64,000 nucleotides of DNA from Pandoraea capi (GCF_902459735.1 NZ_CABPRV010000005.1:337083-401082); one strand, 5' to 3'; positions 15,640 through 24,616 are shown, counted from the first letter of the stretch. Made by a program: numbers and translations. The notes: generated by a model from the sequence alone, not told the origin.

Positions 15640-16199
15640 CGACATCTGCTGATATTCGAGCCCTATTCGTTCAGGCACTCAAAGGGGCGACTGATGCCGG
15701 GCAATCGGTGTTCTCGCCGTTCGACTGGCCGACGATGGACGGGGCGTACCCTTGCATTCTTGTCCGAAACCCTCGCGAGCGGAAGGAATCGCAGGGGCCG
15801 TTTCAGCCGGGATATGACGTCTTCGCTACGATGCAAATCGTCGTGAGGACGACGTCACCGGCATTGGTGGGTGATGAGGGTTCTGCTGTCGCCTTAGCAG
15901 CGGCAGAGCGGCTGCGGGCGCAGATCGAAGCCTCGTTGATCAACAACCCGCTTATCTGGAACGACTCGGCTGGCGGTGCCCTGATTGAACAGTTCACTTC
16001 CATCGATTCCGAGATTTCGACGTCGTCGGAGGGCGAAATGCCCATGGGCGAATTGATCATGAACATCGAGGTCAAGTTCTACCAAGGCCCCGAGGACTTC
16101 TTCCAGATTCCGACCGTCCCGATCGATGAAGTGCAGATTGCTGTGTCGGTCCCCGATGGCACCCCGCAATCCGGAATCATCATTCACCCCCAACTCTGA
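15636..16199 (+). CDS. Putative tail terminator/completion protein
   Basis: The protein has 187 residues beginning MTTSADIRALFVQALKGATD. It contains ALAAAERLRAQIEASLINNP and GEMPMGELIMNIEVKFYQGP, which resemble minor tail proteins of the terminator type that measure tail length at the head-proximal end. It overlaps the upstream stop. Assignment rests on position between FII and DUF2635 plus general resemblance. Confidence 0.6.
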   Translation: MTTSADIRALFVQALKGATDAGQSVFSPFDWPTMDGAYPCILVRNPRERKESQGPFQPGYDVFATMQIVVRTTSPALVGDEGSAVALAAAERLRAQIEASLINNPLIWNDSAGGALIEQFTSIDSEISTSSEGEMPMGELIMNIEVKFYQGPEDFFQIPTVPIDEVQIAVSVPDGTPQSGIIIHPQL

Positions 16200-16208
16200 G
16201 GAGCGGCA

Positions 16209-16397
16209 ATGTTCATCAAGCCTGCGCCGGGGATCAAACTTCGTGATCCCGAGACGAAACAATTCATCCCCGAGTCCGGATTGGAGGTCGGGGATTTTGA
16301 CCTGTACTGGATCCGTCGCATCAACGACGGTGACGCCATTCGTGTGACCGCAGAAATACCCGAGCCTGCCTCGGCAAAGCCGGCCAAAAGCGCCTGA
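16209..16397 (+). CDS. DUF2635 phage protein
   Basis: The protein has 62 residues: MFIKPAPGIKLRDPETKQFI, then PESGLEVGDFDLYWIRRIND and a short alanine-rich tail. This is the DUF2635 signature, a small protein found directly before the sheath gene of Mu-like phages. Its role is unknown. GAGG precedes the ATG at about 9 bases. It marks the switch from lambda-type head genes to Mu-type tail genes. Confidence 0.8.
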   Translation: MFIKPAPGIKLRDPETKQFIPESGLEVGDFDLYWIRRINDGDAIRVTAEIPEPASAKPAKSA

Positions 16398-16419
16398 ACA
16401 ACTTTCGAATTGAACAACG

Positions 16420-16446
16420 ACCCCGCTTCGGCGGGGTTTTTGTTTT
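16420..16446 (+). terminator. Rho-independent terminator before the sheath gene
   Basis: CCCCGC, loop TTCG, GCGGGG (16421-16436) is followed by TTTTTGTTTT. It lies in the 61-base gap between the DUF2635 gene and the sheath gene. Confidence 0.82.
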
Positions 16447-16458
16447 GGAGAACGCCAA

Positions 16459-17952
16459 GTGACTGTTCCCTTTCCAAATATTCCGCAGAATCTGCGTGTC
16501 CCCCTGTTCCATGCCGATCTCGACAATAGTCAGGCAAACAGTGGGGCTTCGACGCAGCGAGCGCTGATCATCGGGCAGATCACGTCCGCTGGAACTGGAA
16601 CGCCGGGCGTTCCCCAGATCTCGCAAGGCGCGACAGAGGCGAAGTCCATCGGTGGTGCTGGCTCGATGCTGGCACTGATGACTGCTGCCTATCGAAATGC
16701 CGATCCGTTCGGCGAGGTCTGGTATCTGCCGCTGGCGGACGACCCGAGCGCCGTCGCGGCCACTGGCACGATCGCCGTCACGTCTGTACCGACGGCGACG
16801 GGCGTCGTGTACCTCTACATTGCCGGGATCAACGGCGTGCCTCCGGTCACATTGACGGTCACTGCCACCCAGACGACCGCACAGATCGCCACGGCGCTCG
16901 CCGCCGCGATCAACGCTCAGTCGGATCTGCCGGTAACGGCGACAGCATCGACGTCGACCGTGACGGTCACAGCGAAGAACAAGGGGTTGGCGGGGAACGA
17001 CATTGACATCCGCCTGAACTACCGAGGGGCCGCGAGTGGCGAAGCAATGCCGGCCGGTCTCGCACTGACGATCACGCAGATGTCCGGCGGCGCCGTCAAT
17101 CCCGCGCTGACGACAGGGCTCGCAAACTTGCTCGACCAGGAGTTCGACTTCATTGCGTTCCCGTACACCGACGCGAACTCTCTGGACGCCATAAAGGCGT
17201 TTCTGAGTTCCAAGACCGGTCGGTGGAGCTGGAGCAAGCAGATTTACGGCCATGCCTTCTGTGGCTACCGTGGAACCCTCGGGGCGCTCACGACGTTCGG
17301 TAACGGGCGAAACGACGAGCACGTCTCGGTGATGGGTTTCAACGATTCGCCGACGGCGGCGTGGATTCTCGCTGCGGATATCGCAGGCACTGTCGCGACG
17401 TCGGTGCGTGCGGACCCGGCACGGCCTGTCCAGACGTTAGCGCTTTCGAGCTTCTTCGCGCCGCCGTTGGCGTCCCGCTTTGCGCTCAATGACCGCAACA
17501 CGTTACTGTGGGATGGTATTTCGACGTTCACGGTCGCCAGCGATGGCACCGTTGCTATCGAAAACCTGATCACGACCTATCAGGTGAACAGCTTCGGTCA
17601 ACCCGACGACAGCTATCTGGAGGTGGAGACGCTTTACACGCTGGCCTTTGTGCTGCGTGCGCTGCGCTCGGTCGTGACGAGTAAGTACGCCCGCATGAAG
17701 CTGGCCGCCGACGGCACGCGCTTCGCGCCGGGGTCGTCCATCGTGACGCCGGCCATCATCAAAGCGGACCTCATCGCGCAATATCAGCAGCTCGAATATG
17801 ACGGGTTCGTGCAGCAGAGCACCGTGTTTGCTCAAGGGCTCGTCGTTCAGCAGAACAGTACCAACCCGAACCGTGTGGACGTGATCTATCCGGCAGTGCT
17901 GATCGCGCAATTGCGCGTCTTCGCGCTATTGATGCAGTTCCGATTGAGCTAA
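16459..17952 (+). CDS. Tail sheath protein, Mu gpL-like
   Basis: The protein has 497 residues and starts with GTG at 16459 (GGAG 8 bases upstream). It has FPNIPQNLRVPLFHADLDNS, a central beta domain with alternating threonine and valine (VTLTVTATQTTAQIATALAA) and a C-terminal sheath domain (VNSFGQPDDSYLEVETLYTL, VDVIYPAVLIAQLRVFALLM) like Mu gpL. It forms the contractile tube that drives the inner tail into the cell, so the virion should be a myovirus. Confidence 0.9.
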   Translation: MTVPFPNIPQNLRVPLFHADLDNSQANSGASTQRALIIGQITSAGTGTPGVPQISQGATEAKSIGGAGSMLALMTAAYRNADPFGEVWYLPLADDPSAVAATGTIAVTSVPTATGVVYLYIAGINGVPPVTLTVTATQTTAQIATALAAAINAQSDLPVTATASTSTVTVTAKNKGLAGNDIDIRLNYRGAASGEAMPAGLALTITQMSGGAVNPALTTGLANLLDQEFDFIAFPYTDANSLDAIKAFLSSKTGRWSWSKQIYGHAFCGYRGTLGALTTFGNGRNDEHVSVMGFNDSPTAAWILAADIAGTVATSVRADPARPVQTLALSSFFAPPLASRFALNDRNTLLWDGISTFTVASDGTVAIENLITTYQVNSFGQPDDSYLEVETLYTLAFVLRALRSVVTSKYARMKLAADGTRFAPGSSIVTPAIIKADLIAQYQQLEYDGFVQQSTVFAQGLVVQQNSTNPNRVDVIYPAVLIAQLRVFALLMQFRLS

Positions 17953-17970
17953 TCCCCCCCCGATTTAACC

Positions 17971-18000
17971 AGGCGCCCCGAAGGCGCCTTTTTCATTTTT
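17971..18000 (+). terminator. Rho-independent terminator after the sheath gene
   Basis: AGGCGCC, loop CCGAA, GGCGCCT is followed by TTTTCATTTTT. It lies between sheath and tube genes. Confidence 0.82.
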
Positions 18001-18011
18001 GGAGATTCCTC

Positions 18012-18386
18012 ATGGCAGGTAATCCGAATCGGCTGGCGGGAACCGCCAGTCTCACCGTTGACGGGACGAATTACCTCCTAGTGGGGGATTTCGAATACAA
18101 CCCATCGTCGGTGACGCGTGAGACGCTCTCGGGTCAGGATGGTGTGCATGGTTTCAGTGAGAAGCCGCGTCCGGGAACGATCTCGGCGAGCCTGCGGGAC
18201 GCCGGCAACCTCACGGTCGCGGATTTGAACGCGATGGATAACGTCACCGTCGTCACGCAACTCGCCAACGGCAAAACCATCATCGGCCGGAACATGTGGA
18301 CTGTCGAAGACCAGACTGCGAAGTCCACGGACGCCACCATCGAAGTTAAGTGGGAAGGCCCCCAAGTTTCGGAAACGACGAGCTGA
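18012..18386 (+). CDS. Tail tube protein, Mu gpM-like
   Basis: The protein has 124 residues with the tube-family pattern: NRLAGTASLTVDGTNYLLVG, FEYNPSSVTRETLSGQDGV, GFSEKPRPGTISASLRDAGN, then NGKTIIGRNMWTVEDQT. It polymerises into the inner tail tube. GGAG lies upstream of the ATG at 18012. It stands in the standard sheath, tube, chaperone, tape-measure order. Confidence 0.9.
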   Translation: MAGNPNRLAGTASLTVDGTNYLLVGDFEYNPSSVTRETLSGQDGVHGFSEKPRPGTISASLRDAGNLTVADLNAMDNVTVVTQLANGKTIIGRNMWTVEDQTAKSTDATIEVKWEGPQVSETTS

Positions 18387-18388
18387 AC

Positions 18389-18691
18389 ATGAATCAACCT
18401 GACGAAAAAACAATCCCCCTGCGCAAGCCGGTAAAACTCGGCAGCGGCGAGAGCGAAGTTGTCTACGACAAGGTCAACCTGCGCGAGCCCACGGCCGGCG
18501 AGCTGGATAAAGCAACGTCGACTGGCGGATCGAACATCGGCATCGGGATCACGCTGATCCACCTGGTTTCGGGACTGCCGAAGTCGGCCGTCGAGAAGCT
18601 CTGTCAGCGAGATTTCGCGGAGGCGAACGAGTATCTCGCGGGTTTTACCGACGATGGCCCGACGGAGTCGGCGACGCAATCGCCGACGTAA
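18389..18691 (+). CDS. Tail assembly chaperone, Mu gp41-like
   Basis: The protein has 100 residues and matches the tail assembly chaperone family (Phage_TAC): KTIPLRKPVKLGSGESEVVY, KVNLREPTAGELDKATSTGG and a helical region (SGLPKSAVEKLCQRDFAEAN). It should coat the tape measure before the tube forms. Near its 3' end, at 18640-18646, lies GGGTTTT, an XXXYYYZ slip sequence in the right frame, allowing a longer -1 product (see the next entry). Confidence 0.85.
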   Translation: MNQPDEKTIPLRKPVKLGSGESEVVYDKVNLREPTAGELDKATSTGGSNIGIGITLIHLVSGLPKSAVEKLCQRDFAEANEYLAGFTDDGPTESATQSPT

Positions 18692-18801
18692 CGTATTTTT
18701 TCCGTTGGGGCCCGTGTGAGGCCGAGCGCCTCGCACTTTCAAAACTTGCTTGGTGGAGAGATCAGGCCAAGCGCATTCGTCAATCACAGATGGAGGACTG
18801 A
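18640..18801 (+). CDS. GpE-like extension made by -1 frameshift from the chaperone gene
   Basis: After a -1 slip at GGGTTTT (18640-18646) the frame continues without a stop to TGA at 18799-18801. It passes through DAIADVTYFFRWGPCEAERL and KLAWWRDQAKRIRQ, which is the GpE-type phage tail signature. The extension has no start codon of its own in a good context, and its stop overlaps the tape-measure ATG. The same frame lacks stops between slip site and signature. The longer product would be 137 residues. This mirrors lambda G/GT and the P2 and Mu chaperone frameshifts. Confidence 0.85.
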   Translation, partial: GFYRRWPDGVGDAIADVTYFFRWGPCEAERLALSKLAWWRDQAKRIRQSQMED

Positions 18802-20792
18802 TGGCTGGTAACGCGTATCAGATCACCATCACGGCCGCTGATCGAGCGTCGGCGGTGGCGAAGCGCATCGAAGCCTCGATGCAACGGATCACGAAGCCAA
18901 TTGATCGGGTGACCGCGTCTTCGAAGAAGATGAACGAAGCGGCCTCAACGCTCCGGAAGCCGTTCGCCGATGTCGGTCGGTCCTTGAAGGCTCTCGGCGA
19001 TGAAACCGGTGTGACCAAGGTTGCACGTGGCATTCGGCGCATTGGTTACGCGGCTGCCGATGCTGGCCGCAGCCTGCTGAGTATCGTCGCTCCGCTGGCA
19101 GGTATTGCGGGCCTCGGTTCGATCGCAGGCATTGCCTTGATGACGAACGAGTGGGGCAAGATGGGCGCCGAGGTTTTGAAAACCTCGGCGGCTATCGGTG
19201 TGTCTGCGGCGGATCTTCAGGCGTACCGGGGTGCCGCGAAGCTTGCCGGCCTCTCGGCAGATGAGATGACTGGTTCACTCAAGACGCTCGGCAAGACCAT
19301 CGAGGATGCCACCTACGGCCGAAATCAGGACGCGTTCGTGATGATGCAGAAGTTCGGCATCAGCCTGCATCGCACGAAGGACGGAGCCGTTGACGCGACC
19401 CGAGCGCTCAAGGACGTAGCGAATGCGATCGTCAAGCAGAAGGGAAATGTTCAAACGCAGGCTTTGATCGCTGATGTTTTCGGTGTCGGGTCGCTGCTGC
19501 CGATGCTGCAAAAAGGCGAATCGGGCATCAATGCGTTTGTTGAGAAGGCAAAGAGCATGGGGCTCGTGCTCAGCGATGAGCAGTTGCGGCGCGCGGCGGC
19601 GTACAACGAGCAAATGATCCAGCTTGAGGCCTCCGGAACGAAGCTGAAGTATTCGTTCGGCGAGGCCATGGCACCGGCGCTCGAACGGGTGATCGGCGTC
19701 GTGCAACGCCTTGTCGATCAGTACGGAGATATCGTGGCGACGAAGGTTGCCGAGTACGTCGAGCGATTTGCCAAGTGGCTGGAGACGGTGAACTGGGATG
19801 AGACTACCCAGAAAATCACTAACTTCATCGATGCGATTGGCGGAGTGAAGGGCGTGGCAATAGCGCTCGCCGCAATCACCTTTGCGGCGCCGACCGCGGG
19901 CATTGTTTCGATCATCGCGAATCTCACATCTCTCACGGCGGTCGCCATTCCCGGGGCTGTCGCCGCGCTTGGCACTCTTGGGGTCGCAGGGCTCGCCGCA
20001 TGGGGTGCGTTGAAAGTGGCGAAAGCCGCAGGATTGCCGGACACGAATTCGGCCAAGGGGGCGAGCGATGTTGCCGCCGGTAACTGGTGGGCCGCATCAA
20101 CGAGCCTGCCCGCGCTGAGCTTCATTGGTGCCGGTTGGGATCGGCTCACGGGGAAGTCGAATGCAGATATCGCCGCCGGCCTTCGCCAGCAATCCGGTGC
20201 CGGCCGTGCGACGAACGAGTCGAATGCCCTGTTTTCACGGCTCGAATCGCAGTATGGATTGCCGAAGGGGCTGCTGGACAGCGTTTGGGCGCAAGAGTCG
20301 GGCCGAGGGACGAACATGCGTTCGCCTGCCGGTGCCAAAGGGCATTTCCAGTTCATGGATGCCACGGCGAAGCAATACGGCCTGGAGGATCCGGACGACC
20401 TGACCAAGTCAGCCACGGCGGCAGCGCAGATGTATCGGGATCTGTTGAAGCAGAACGGCGGTGATCTCAGTAAGGCCTTGGCGGGTTACAACTGGGGCCA
20501 GGGCAATTTGCAACGTAAGGGCATGGAGAATGCCCCGAAAGAGACGCGTAACTACGTCGATCAGGTGCAAGCCCGCATGGGCGGCACGGGCCTATACGGT
20601 AATTCTCCGCGGATCGCCGCTGCCAACCTTCCGGGGCAGTCGCCGTCGACGGTGACCGCCGACGCCGGTCGGGTGCACGTCGACGTGGTCATCCATCAGG
20701 ACGGGCGTCCGGCGACGGCAAAGGTGCGATCGCAAGGCAACACAACGGCATCCGCCAAGGTGACGACGTCAAAAATGGAGGCGTTGGTGTGA
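18801..20792 (+). CDS. Tail tape measure protein with lysozyme-like domain
   Basis: The protein has 663 residues from the ATG that overlaps the frameshift stop. The first third is helical (ASMQRITKPIDRVTASSKKM, TLRKPFADVGRSLKALGDET). Hydrophobic segments at about 85-110 and 350-415 (GVAIALAAITFAAPTAGIVS) could form membrane-spanning helices on injection. Residues about 472-600 are a transglycosylase-like domain (YGLPKGLLDSVWAQESGRGT, SPAGAKGHFQFMDATAKQYG, KALAGYNWGQGNL) that would cut peptidoglycan. It fixes tail length. Confidence 0.88.
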   Translation: MAGNAYQITITAADRASAVAKRIEASMQRITKPIDRVTASSKKMNEAASTLRKPFADVGRSLKALGDETGVTKVARGIRRIGYAAADAGRSLLSIVAPLAGIAGLGSIAGIALMTNEWGKMGAEVLKTSAAIGVSAADLQAYRGAAKLAGLSADEMTGSLKTLGKTIEDATYGRNQDAFVMMQKFGISLHRTKDGAVDATRALKDVANAIVKQKGNVQTQALIADVFGVGSLLPMLQKGESGINAFVEKAKSMGLVLSDEQLRRAAAYNEQMIQLEASGTKLKYSFGEAMAPALERVIGVVQRLVDQYGDIVATKVAEYVERFAKWLETVNWDETTQKITNFIDAIGGVKGVAIALAAITFAAPTAGIVSIIANLTSLTAVAIPGAVAALGTLGVAGLAAWGALKVAKAAGLPDTNSAKGASDVAAGNWWAASTSLPALSFIGAGWDRLTGKSNADIAAGLRQQSGAGRATNESNALFSRLESQYGLPKGLLDSVWAQESGRGTNMRSPAGAKGHFQFMDATAKQYGLEDPDDLTKSATAAAQMYRDLLKQNGGDLSKALAGYNWGQGNLQRKGMENAPKETRNYVDQVQARMGGTGLYGNSPRIAAANLPGQSPSTVTADAGRVHVDVVIHQDGRPATAKVRSQGNTTASAKVTTSKMEALV

Positions 20793-22264
20793 GCGTAGCT
20801 GATGTGGTGAATGTCGCCGGAAGTATCGGCGGCGTGGCGTCTGCCGCCAAGGGAATCGCCTCGTCCGCGCAGAATCTGCTGAGCCTGTTCGGCAGCGGTG
20901 ACTATGCCAGCAAACTGCGCAAGGCGAGTTACAACGGCGTGCCGTTTGCCGTGTTGTCGGAGAGTGGAGTGTTCGGGCGAAATGTCGTCGTCCACTCTTA
21001 CCCGAAGAAGGAGACGCGCCCGTGGATTGAAGACAACGGTCTGAAGACTAACGTCCTACAGGTCACCGGTTTTCTCGTCGAGAATAGTTTGATCTACGGC
21101 GGAGGGGATGTCACCACCCAGAAGATCAACCTGCTCAACGTGATCCGTGGCGGATCGGTCAACAACACCAAGCCGCCGGGCATCGGAAAGCTGGTTCACC
21201 CGACGTGGGGTGAGATCAAGGCTAACTGCACCGAGGCCGAGATCGGCACGTCGTGGGATCGTGGTCGGGTCGTCGAGTTGCGGCTGACATTCGTGCTGGG
21301 TGGCGATCGTCTATACCCAAGCGCCACTTCCGCGACAAAGGACGCCGTAAGCACGGCCTCTTCGGCACTCACGGCAGCCTCGCTCCTCAGTTTCATCAGC
21401 AACACGCTCGACGCTATCAAGACCGGTGTGGCCGTCATTAAGGCGGCCGTGAGCGTCGCTGTGGGCTTTTACCAGATGGTGAATGGTCTGGTGCATAGCG
21501 TGCGGCGGTTCTTCAATGCGATTTCGACGCTCTCCGGAAACTTCGGGCGCCTGTTTGGCGGCGGGAACAGCGGCTACTCTGGATCTAACGGCAAAGCTCC
21601 GAAGACGGCAACGGTTGTAAGCCTGCTGGCGCAAGATTCTCAGAACGTTGCGACTGTGGCGGTCGCGGGGGCGGCGCTATCTGCGGCTGCGGTGAACGCT
21701 GGCATCAACCCGGCGGGTTTCAGCAGTGCGGCGCAAAGCTTGATGGTCGCCACGGCCAATACGGCATCTTCGCCGGCCGATGCAATTCGATTGCTCACAC
21801 CGTTGGCGCGTTACACACCTCCGGCTGTTCCAGCGGGATCTGCGGTGGCCTCGGCCCAGGCCGTCGTTGCAGGCGCGACGGGAGATATTCTCCGACGGGC
21901 TGCGATAGCGCAGGTAGCCACGAGTTCGACGGCATATCAGCCGGCGTCAGCCGACGATGCCATCGATGTCCGTAACGTCATCGTGGGCCTCATCGACGCC
22001 GAGATTCAATTGGCGGCCGATCAGGGCGAGGACGATGTCTATATGTCCCTTCGGACCCTGCGAGATGCCGTTGTTACGGATTTCGACAGCCGTGGTCAAG
22101 GGCTGGCTGCTGCGACGACCTTTCAGTTCAATGGATCGATCCCGTCTCTGGCGCTCGCGAATCGAATTTACCGCGACATCGGGCGCGAAGGCGAGTTGGT
22201 GACGCAGGCGAACCCGATTCACCCGGCGTTTTGTCCTACAAGTTTCAAGGCGTTGGCGACATAA
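20789..22264 (+). CDS. DNA circularisation/baseplate protein, Mu gpN-like
   Basis: The protein has 491 residues and starts with GTG at 20789, overlapping the tape-measure stop. Residues about 38-135 match the DNA_circ_N domain (LRKASYNGVPFAVLSESGVF, VVVHSYPKKETRPWIEDNGL, TGFLVENSLIYGGGDVTTQK, HPTWGEIKANCTEAEIG). The rest is alanine-rich and helical. In Mu, gpN belongs to the baseplate and is linked to DNA circularisation. It ends 70 bases before an inserted cargo gene. Confidence 0.85.
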   Translation: MSVADVVNVAGSIGGVASAAKGIASSAQNLLSLFGSGDYASKLRKASYNGVPFAVLSESGVFGRNVVVHSYPKKETRPWIEDNGLKTNVLQVTGFLVENSLIYGGGDVTTQKINLLNVIRGGSVNNTKPPGIGKLVHPTWGEIKANCTEAEIGTSWDRGRVVELRLTFVLGGDRLYPSATSATKDAVSTASSALTAASLLSFISNTLDAIKTGVAVIKAAVSVAVGFYQMVNGLVHSVRRFFNAISTLSGNFGRLFGGGNSGYSGSNGKAPKTATVVSLLAQDSQNVATVAVAGAALSAAAVNAGINPAGFSSAAQSLMVATANTASSPADAIRLLTPLARYTPPAVPAGSAVASAQAVVAGATGDILRRAAIAQVATSSTAYQPASADDAIDVRNVIVGLIDAEIQLAADQGEDDVYMSLRTLRDAVVTDFDSRGQGLAAATTFQFNGSIPSLALANRIYRDIGREGELVTQANPIHPAFCPTSFKALAT

Positions 22265-22333
22265 CTTTGGGCATTCGGTGGTCGGTGGAAATTACCACGT
22301 ATACTGGCTGCCAAACTGAATGGGCGGAGAGGA

Positions 22334-22825
22334 ATGGAAAAAGATCGCATCGATTGGATCGAAAAAGCTGCCGTCGAAAATTTCAAAGCTCATCAAAGTG
22401 CGACGGAAGCAATCGAGAAGCAATGCACAACGACACTGACCGTTTTCTTCGCTGGTATCGGCGGAGGATTAGCTTACGGGGCAAAGGCGCTGGAGCTGCA
22501 TCACTGGACGTGGCTATCAATCGGAACCTTGACTTTTACTGCGTACATCGTCGTACTCGCGGGGCTTCTAATCTGCGGATGCATGACGATTGGGGAGTAC
22601 CCGCAGTTGCATAATGAGCCGGGAAACTTGCTTAATGTGCCTTCGCAATACTCTTTCGAGCAGATCAGGGTGTTCGAATTGGAGAATATGCAATCCAGAA
22701 TTCAGCAGGCCATCGACCGAAATGCGAAGGTCGCTGACCGGCTGAATTGGATTAGGCTGGCAGCGATTGCCAGCCCGCTCATCTTTATTGCTTCGGCGGC
22801 TTGCTCGGCGGCGTTGGGCGCTTAG
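22334..22825 (+). CDS. Membrane protein of unknown function, prophage cargo
   Basis: The protein has 163 residues. It has a soluble N-terminal 33 residues and three hydrophobic segments: about 34-52 (LTVFFAGIGGGLAYGAKAL), 57-81 (WTWLSIGTLTFTAYIVVLAG) and 141-163 (AAIASPLIFIASAACSAALG). The middle is polar and helical. It is inserted in the tail operon between gpN and hub genes and followed by a terminator. TATACT at 22300 may be its own promoter -10. Codon use is less GC-biased than the neighbours. It may be a lysogenic conversion or exclusion gene; this is inferred. Confidence 0.65.
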   Translation: MEKDRIDWIEKAAVENFKAHQSATEAIEKQCTTTLTVFFAGIGGGLAYGAKALELHHWTWLSIGTLTFTAYIVVLAGLLICGCMTIGEYPQLHNEPGNLLNVPSQYSFEQIRVFELENMQSRIQQAIDRNAKVADRLNWIRLAAIASPLIFIASAACSAALGA

Positions 22826-22951
22826 AGTTGTGGTCGTGTGTATCACGCCTAATTGGCTGTGGATTCGGAACAGGGTTCTTAGAATTACTCACGTTTTCCC
22901 CAGTATGGAATGTTAAGGGTGTAGGAGCCGGTAAACATACCAGAGAAACAT

Positions 22952-22981
22952 AAAGCCCCTCTCAGCGGGGCTTTTTCTTTT
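22952..22981. terminator. Bidirectional terminator between two cargo genes
   Basis: AAAGCCCC and GGGGCTTT form a hairpin around CTCAGC at 22952-22974 with T-rich sequence to the right and A-rich sequence to the left, so it can end transcripts from both sides. It separates the rightward gene at 22334 and the leftward gene at 22997. Confidence 0.78.
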
Positions 22982-22996
22982 GGGGAGTATCGAAAC

Positions 22997-23500
22997 TCAG
23001 TTTAGCGGCTGATAGATCTGCCGCATTTCCCCGTTCACGCATTTGATAGTGACCTTGCCTTGCTTCAGATAGAGCTTTCCATCTGGGCCGGCAAGGAGCT
23101 TGCTCGTCACGTAACTTTCGGGGTAGTCGCATGAGGGTTGGACGTAGTTGCCTTTCGAGTCCCGGGCTGCCTCCACGGTGTCTGCGTTCACCCTGAAATA
23201 GGATGGCTGGCCCCGCTCATTTGAAGTTGCCAAGGGGCGGCCGGAGACGATTCCCAGTATTGGCTCACTCTGGTCCTTCGGGACATACGTCAGAGACCGA
23301 TTCATGGCTTCAAATGCGGTGCCGGGCTGAAGTCTTCCGCAATTGTTCGGTAGCGGCGCGTCGGGGTGCGTTGTGGCTTGATATACGCCCTCCGAAGTAG
23401 TGCATGCAATTGACCCACCGTCCTTCACTTTGAAAATTGGCTCCGCACTTGCGTTTGTAAGAGCGAGCGCCATCCCTGACAGAAAAAGAGTGAAATTCAC
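22997..23500 (-). CDS. Secreted/periplasmic protein of unknown function, prophage cargo
   Basis: The protein has 167 residues, read leftward against the late operon, with a GTG start at 23500 only 16 bases from the divergent hub gene. Residues 1-19 (MNFTLFLSGMALALTNASA) are a probable signal peptide cut before EPIF. The mature part has four cysteines (IACTTS, NNCGRL, PSCDYP, IKCVNG), enough for two disulfides, and no motif I know. Opposite direction, own terminator and tail-operon position mark it as a moron. Confidence 0.7.
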   Translation of the reverse strand: MNFTLFLSGMALALTNASAEPIFKVKDGGSIACTTSEGVYQATTHPDAPLPNNCGRLQPGTAFEAMNRSLTYVPKDQSEPILGIVSGRPLATSNERGQPSYFRVNADTVEAARDSKGNYVQPSCDYPESYVTSKLLAGPDGKLYLKQGKVTIKCVNGEMRQIYQPLN

Positions 23501-23516
23501 TGGTTAATTCTCCGAT

Positions 23517-24608
23517 ATGTCGACTGAAAACATAGCTCTAAGCATCAACAGGACCCGGTTGTCGGGGTGGACGCGTTTGCGGGTGACACAGGGAATTGAG
23601 CGGTGTCCAGGCGATTTTGAGCTGGAAATGACCGAGATTTTCCCGGGGCAGGCTCAAGACATTATCGTAAATCCCGGCGAGGCATGCGTGTTGGCGTTGA
23701 ACGGCAAACCCGTTGTGACGGGATTTGTCGACCGAGTCGTTCCGAGCATCTCCGCAGACGGCCACGATATCCGGGTGACGGGGCGCGGGCAATGCCAGGA
23801 CCTTGTTGACTGCGCCGCCGTCTGGCCGAACTACCAGATGAGCAACGTCACTGCATATTCGATGGCTCAACAACTGGCCGAAAAGTACTCGGTGAGCGTC
23901 AAGTGCGAAGTCGAAAACCTATTGGTGATTCCCCAGATCAATATCCTGCCGGGTGAGAGCACCTTCGATATCGTCGAGCGGACAGCCCGCTACAGCGCGC
24001 TGCTGGTCTACGAGTCGGCCGACGGCAGTCTTGTGCTGGCTCGCTCTGGTACCGAGGTGATGGCAAGCGGTATTCACGAAGGTATCAATCTCGAAGCGGC
24101 AACGGTCGAGCGATCGATGGATCGGCGGTTTTCTGAAATCGTCGTGATGTTGACCGGTACGAACAACATGCAGGATCTGAGTTCGATCAACGATCCGCAT
24201 TTCGTTGCGGAAGATCCGAATGTCCCTCGTTTCCGCCGCCGCGTCATCATCGCTGAGTGCGGTGAACTTGGTTGGGAAGTGGGCAAGAAGCGCGGGTTGT
24301 GGGAAGTTGCCCGTCGCCGTGGACGCGCCGAGACGATCCACCTCACGGTCGACAACTGGCACGACGTGGCCGGCAACCTGTGGGAGCCGAATAAGCTCGT
24401 CGATGTGTTGATTCCGAGCCTGAAAGTCTCGGGTGACCAAGCGGGTACTGTGCCTGTCCGGTACCTGATTGCCGAAGTCACGTTTTCTCTGGATGAGTCT
24501 GGCACGCACGCCAATCTCACCCTGATGCCGCCGGAGGCTTTCGAGCCTGAGCCGATTTTGCTTTACCCGCAGTTCGGCGACCTCGTTGGTACCGTATTCG
24601 GTCGATAG
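23517..24608 (+). CDS. Baseplate hub protein, Mu gpP-like
   Basis: The protein has 363 residues. It has LSGWTRLRVTQGIERCPGDF, GEACVLALNGKPVVTGFVDR, DIRVTGRGQCQDLVDCAAVW and LPGESTFDIVERTARYSALL, the order seen in gpP / late control D-type hub proteins. These form the trimeric base on which the spike sits. It resumes the tail gene order after the cargo cassette. Confidence 0.85.
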   Translation: MSTENIALSINRTRLSGWTRLRVTQGIERCPGDFELEMTEIFPGQAQDIIVNPGEACVLALNGKPVVTGFVDRVVPSISADGHDIRVTGRGQCQDLVDCAAVWPNYQMSNVTAYSMAQQLAEKYSVSVKCEVENLLVIPQINILPGESTFDIVERTARYSALLVYESADGSLVLARSGTEVMASGIHEGINLEAATVERSMDRRFSEIVVMLTGTNNMQDLSSINDPHFVAEDPNVPRFRRRVIIAECGELGWEVGKKRGLWEVARRRGRAETIHLTVDNWHDVAGNLWEPNKLVDVLIPSLKVSGDQAGTVPVRYLIAEVTFSLDESGTHANLTLMPPEAFEPEPILLYPQFGDLVGTVFGR

Positions 24609-24616
24609 GGGGCGAT

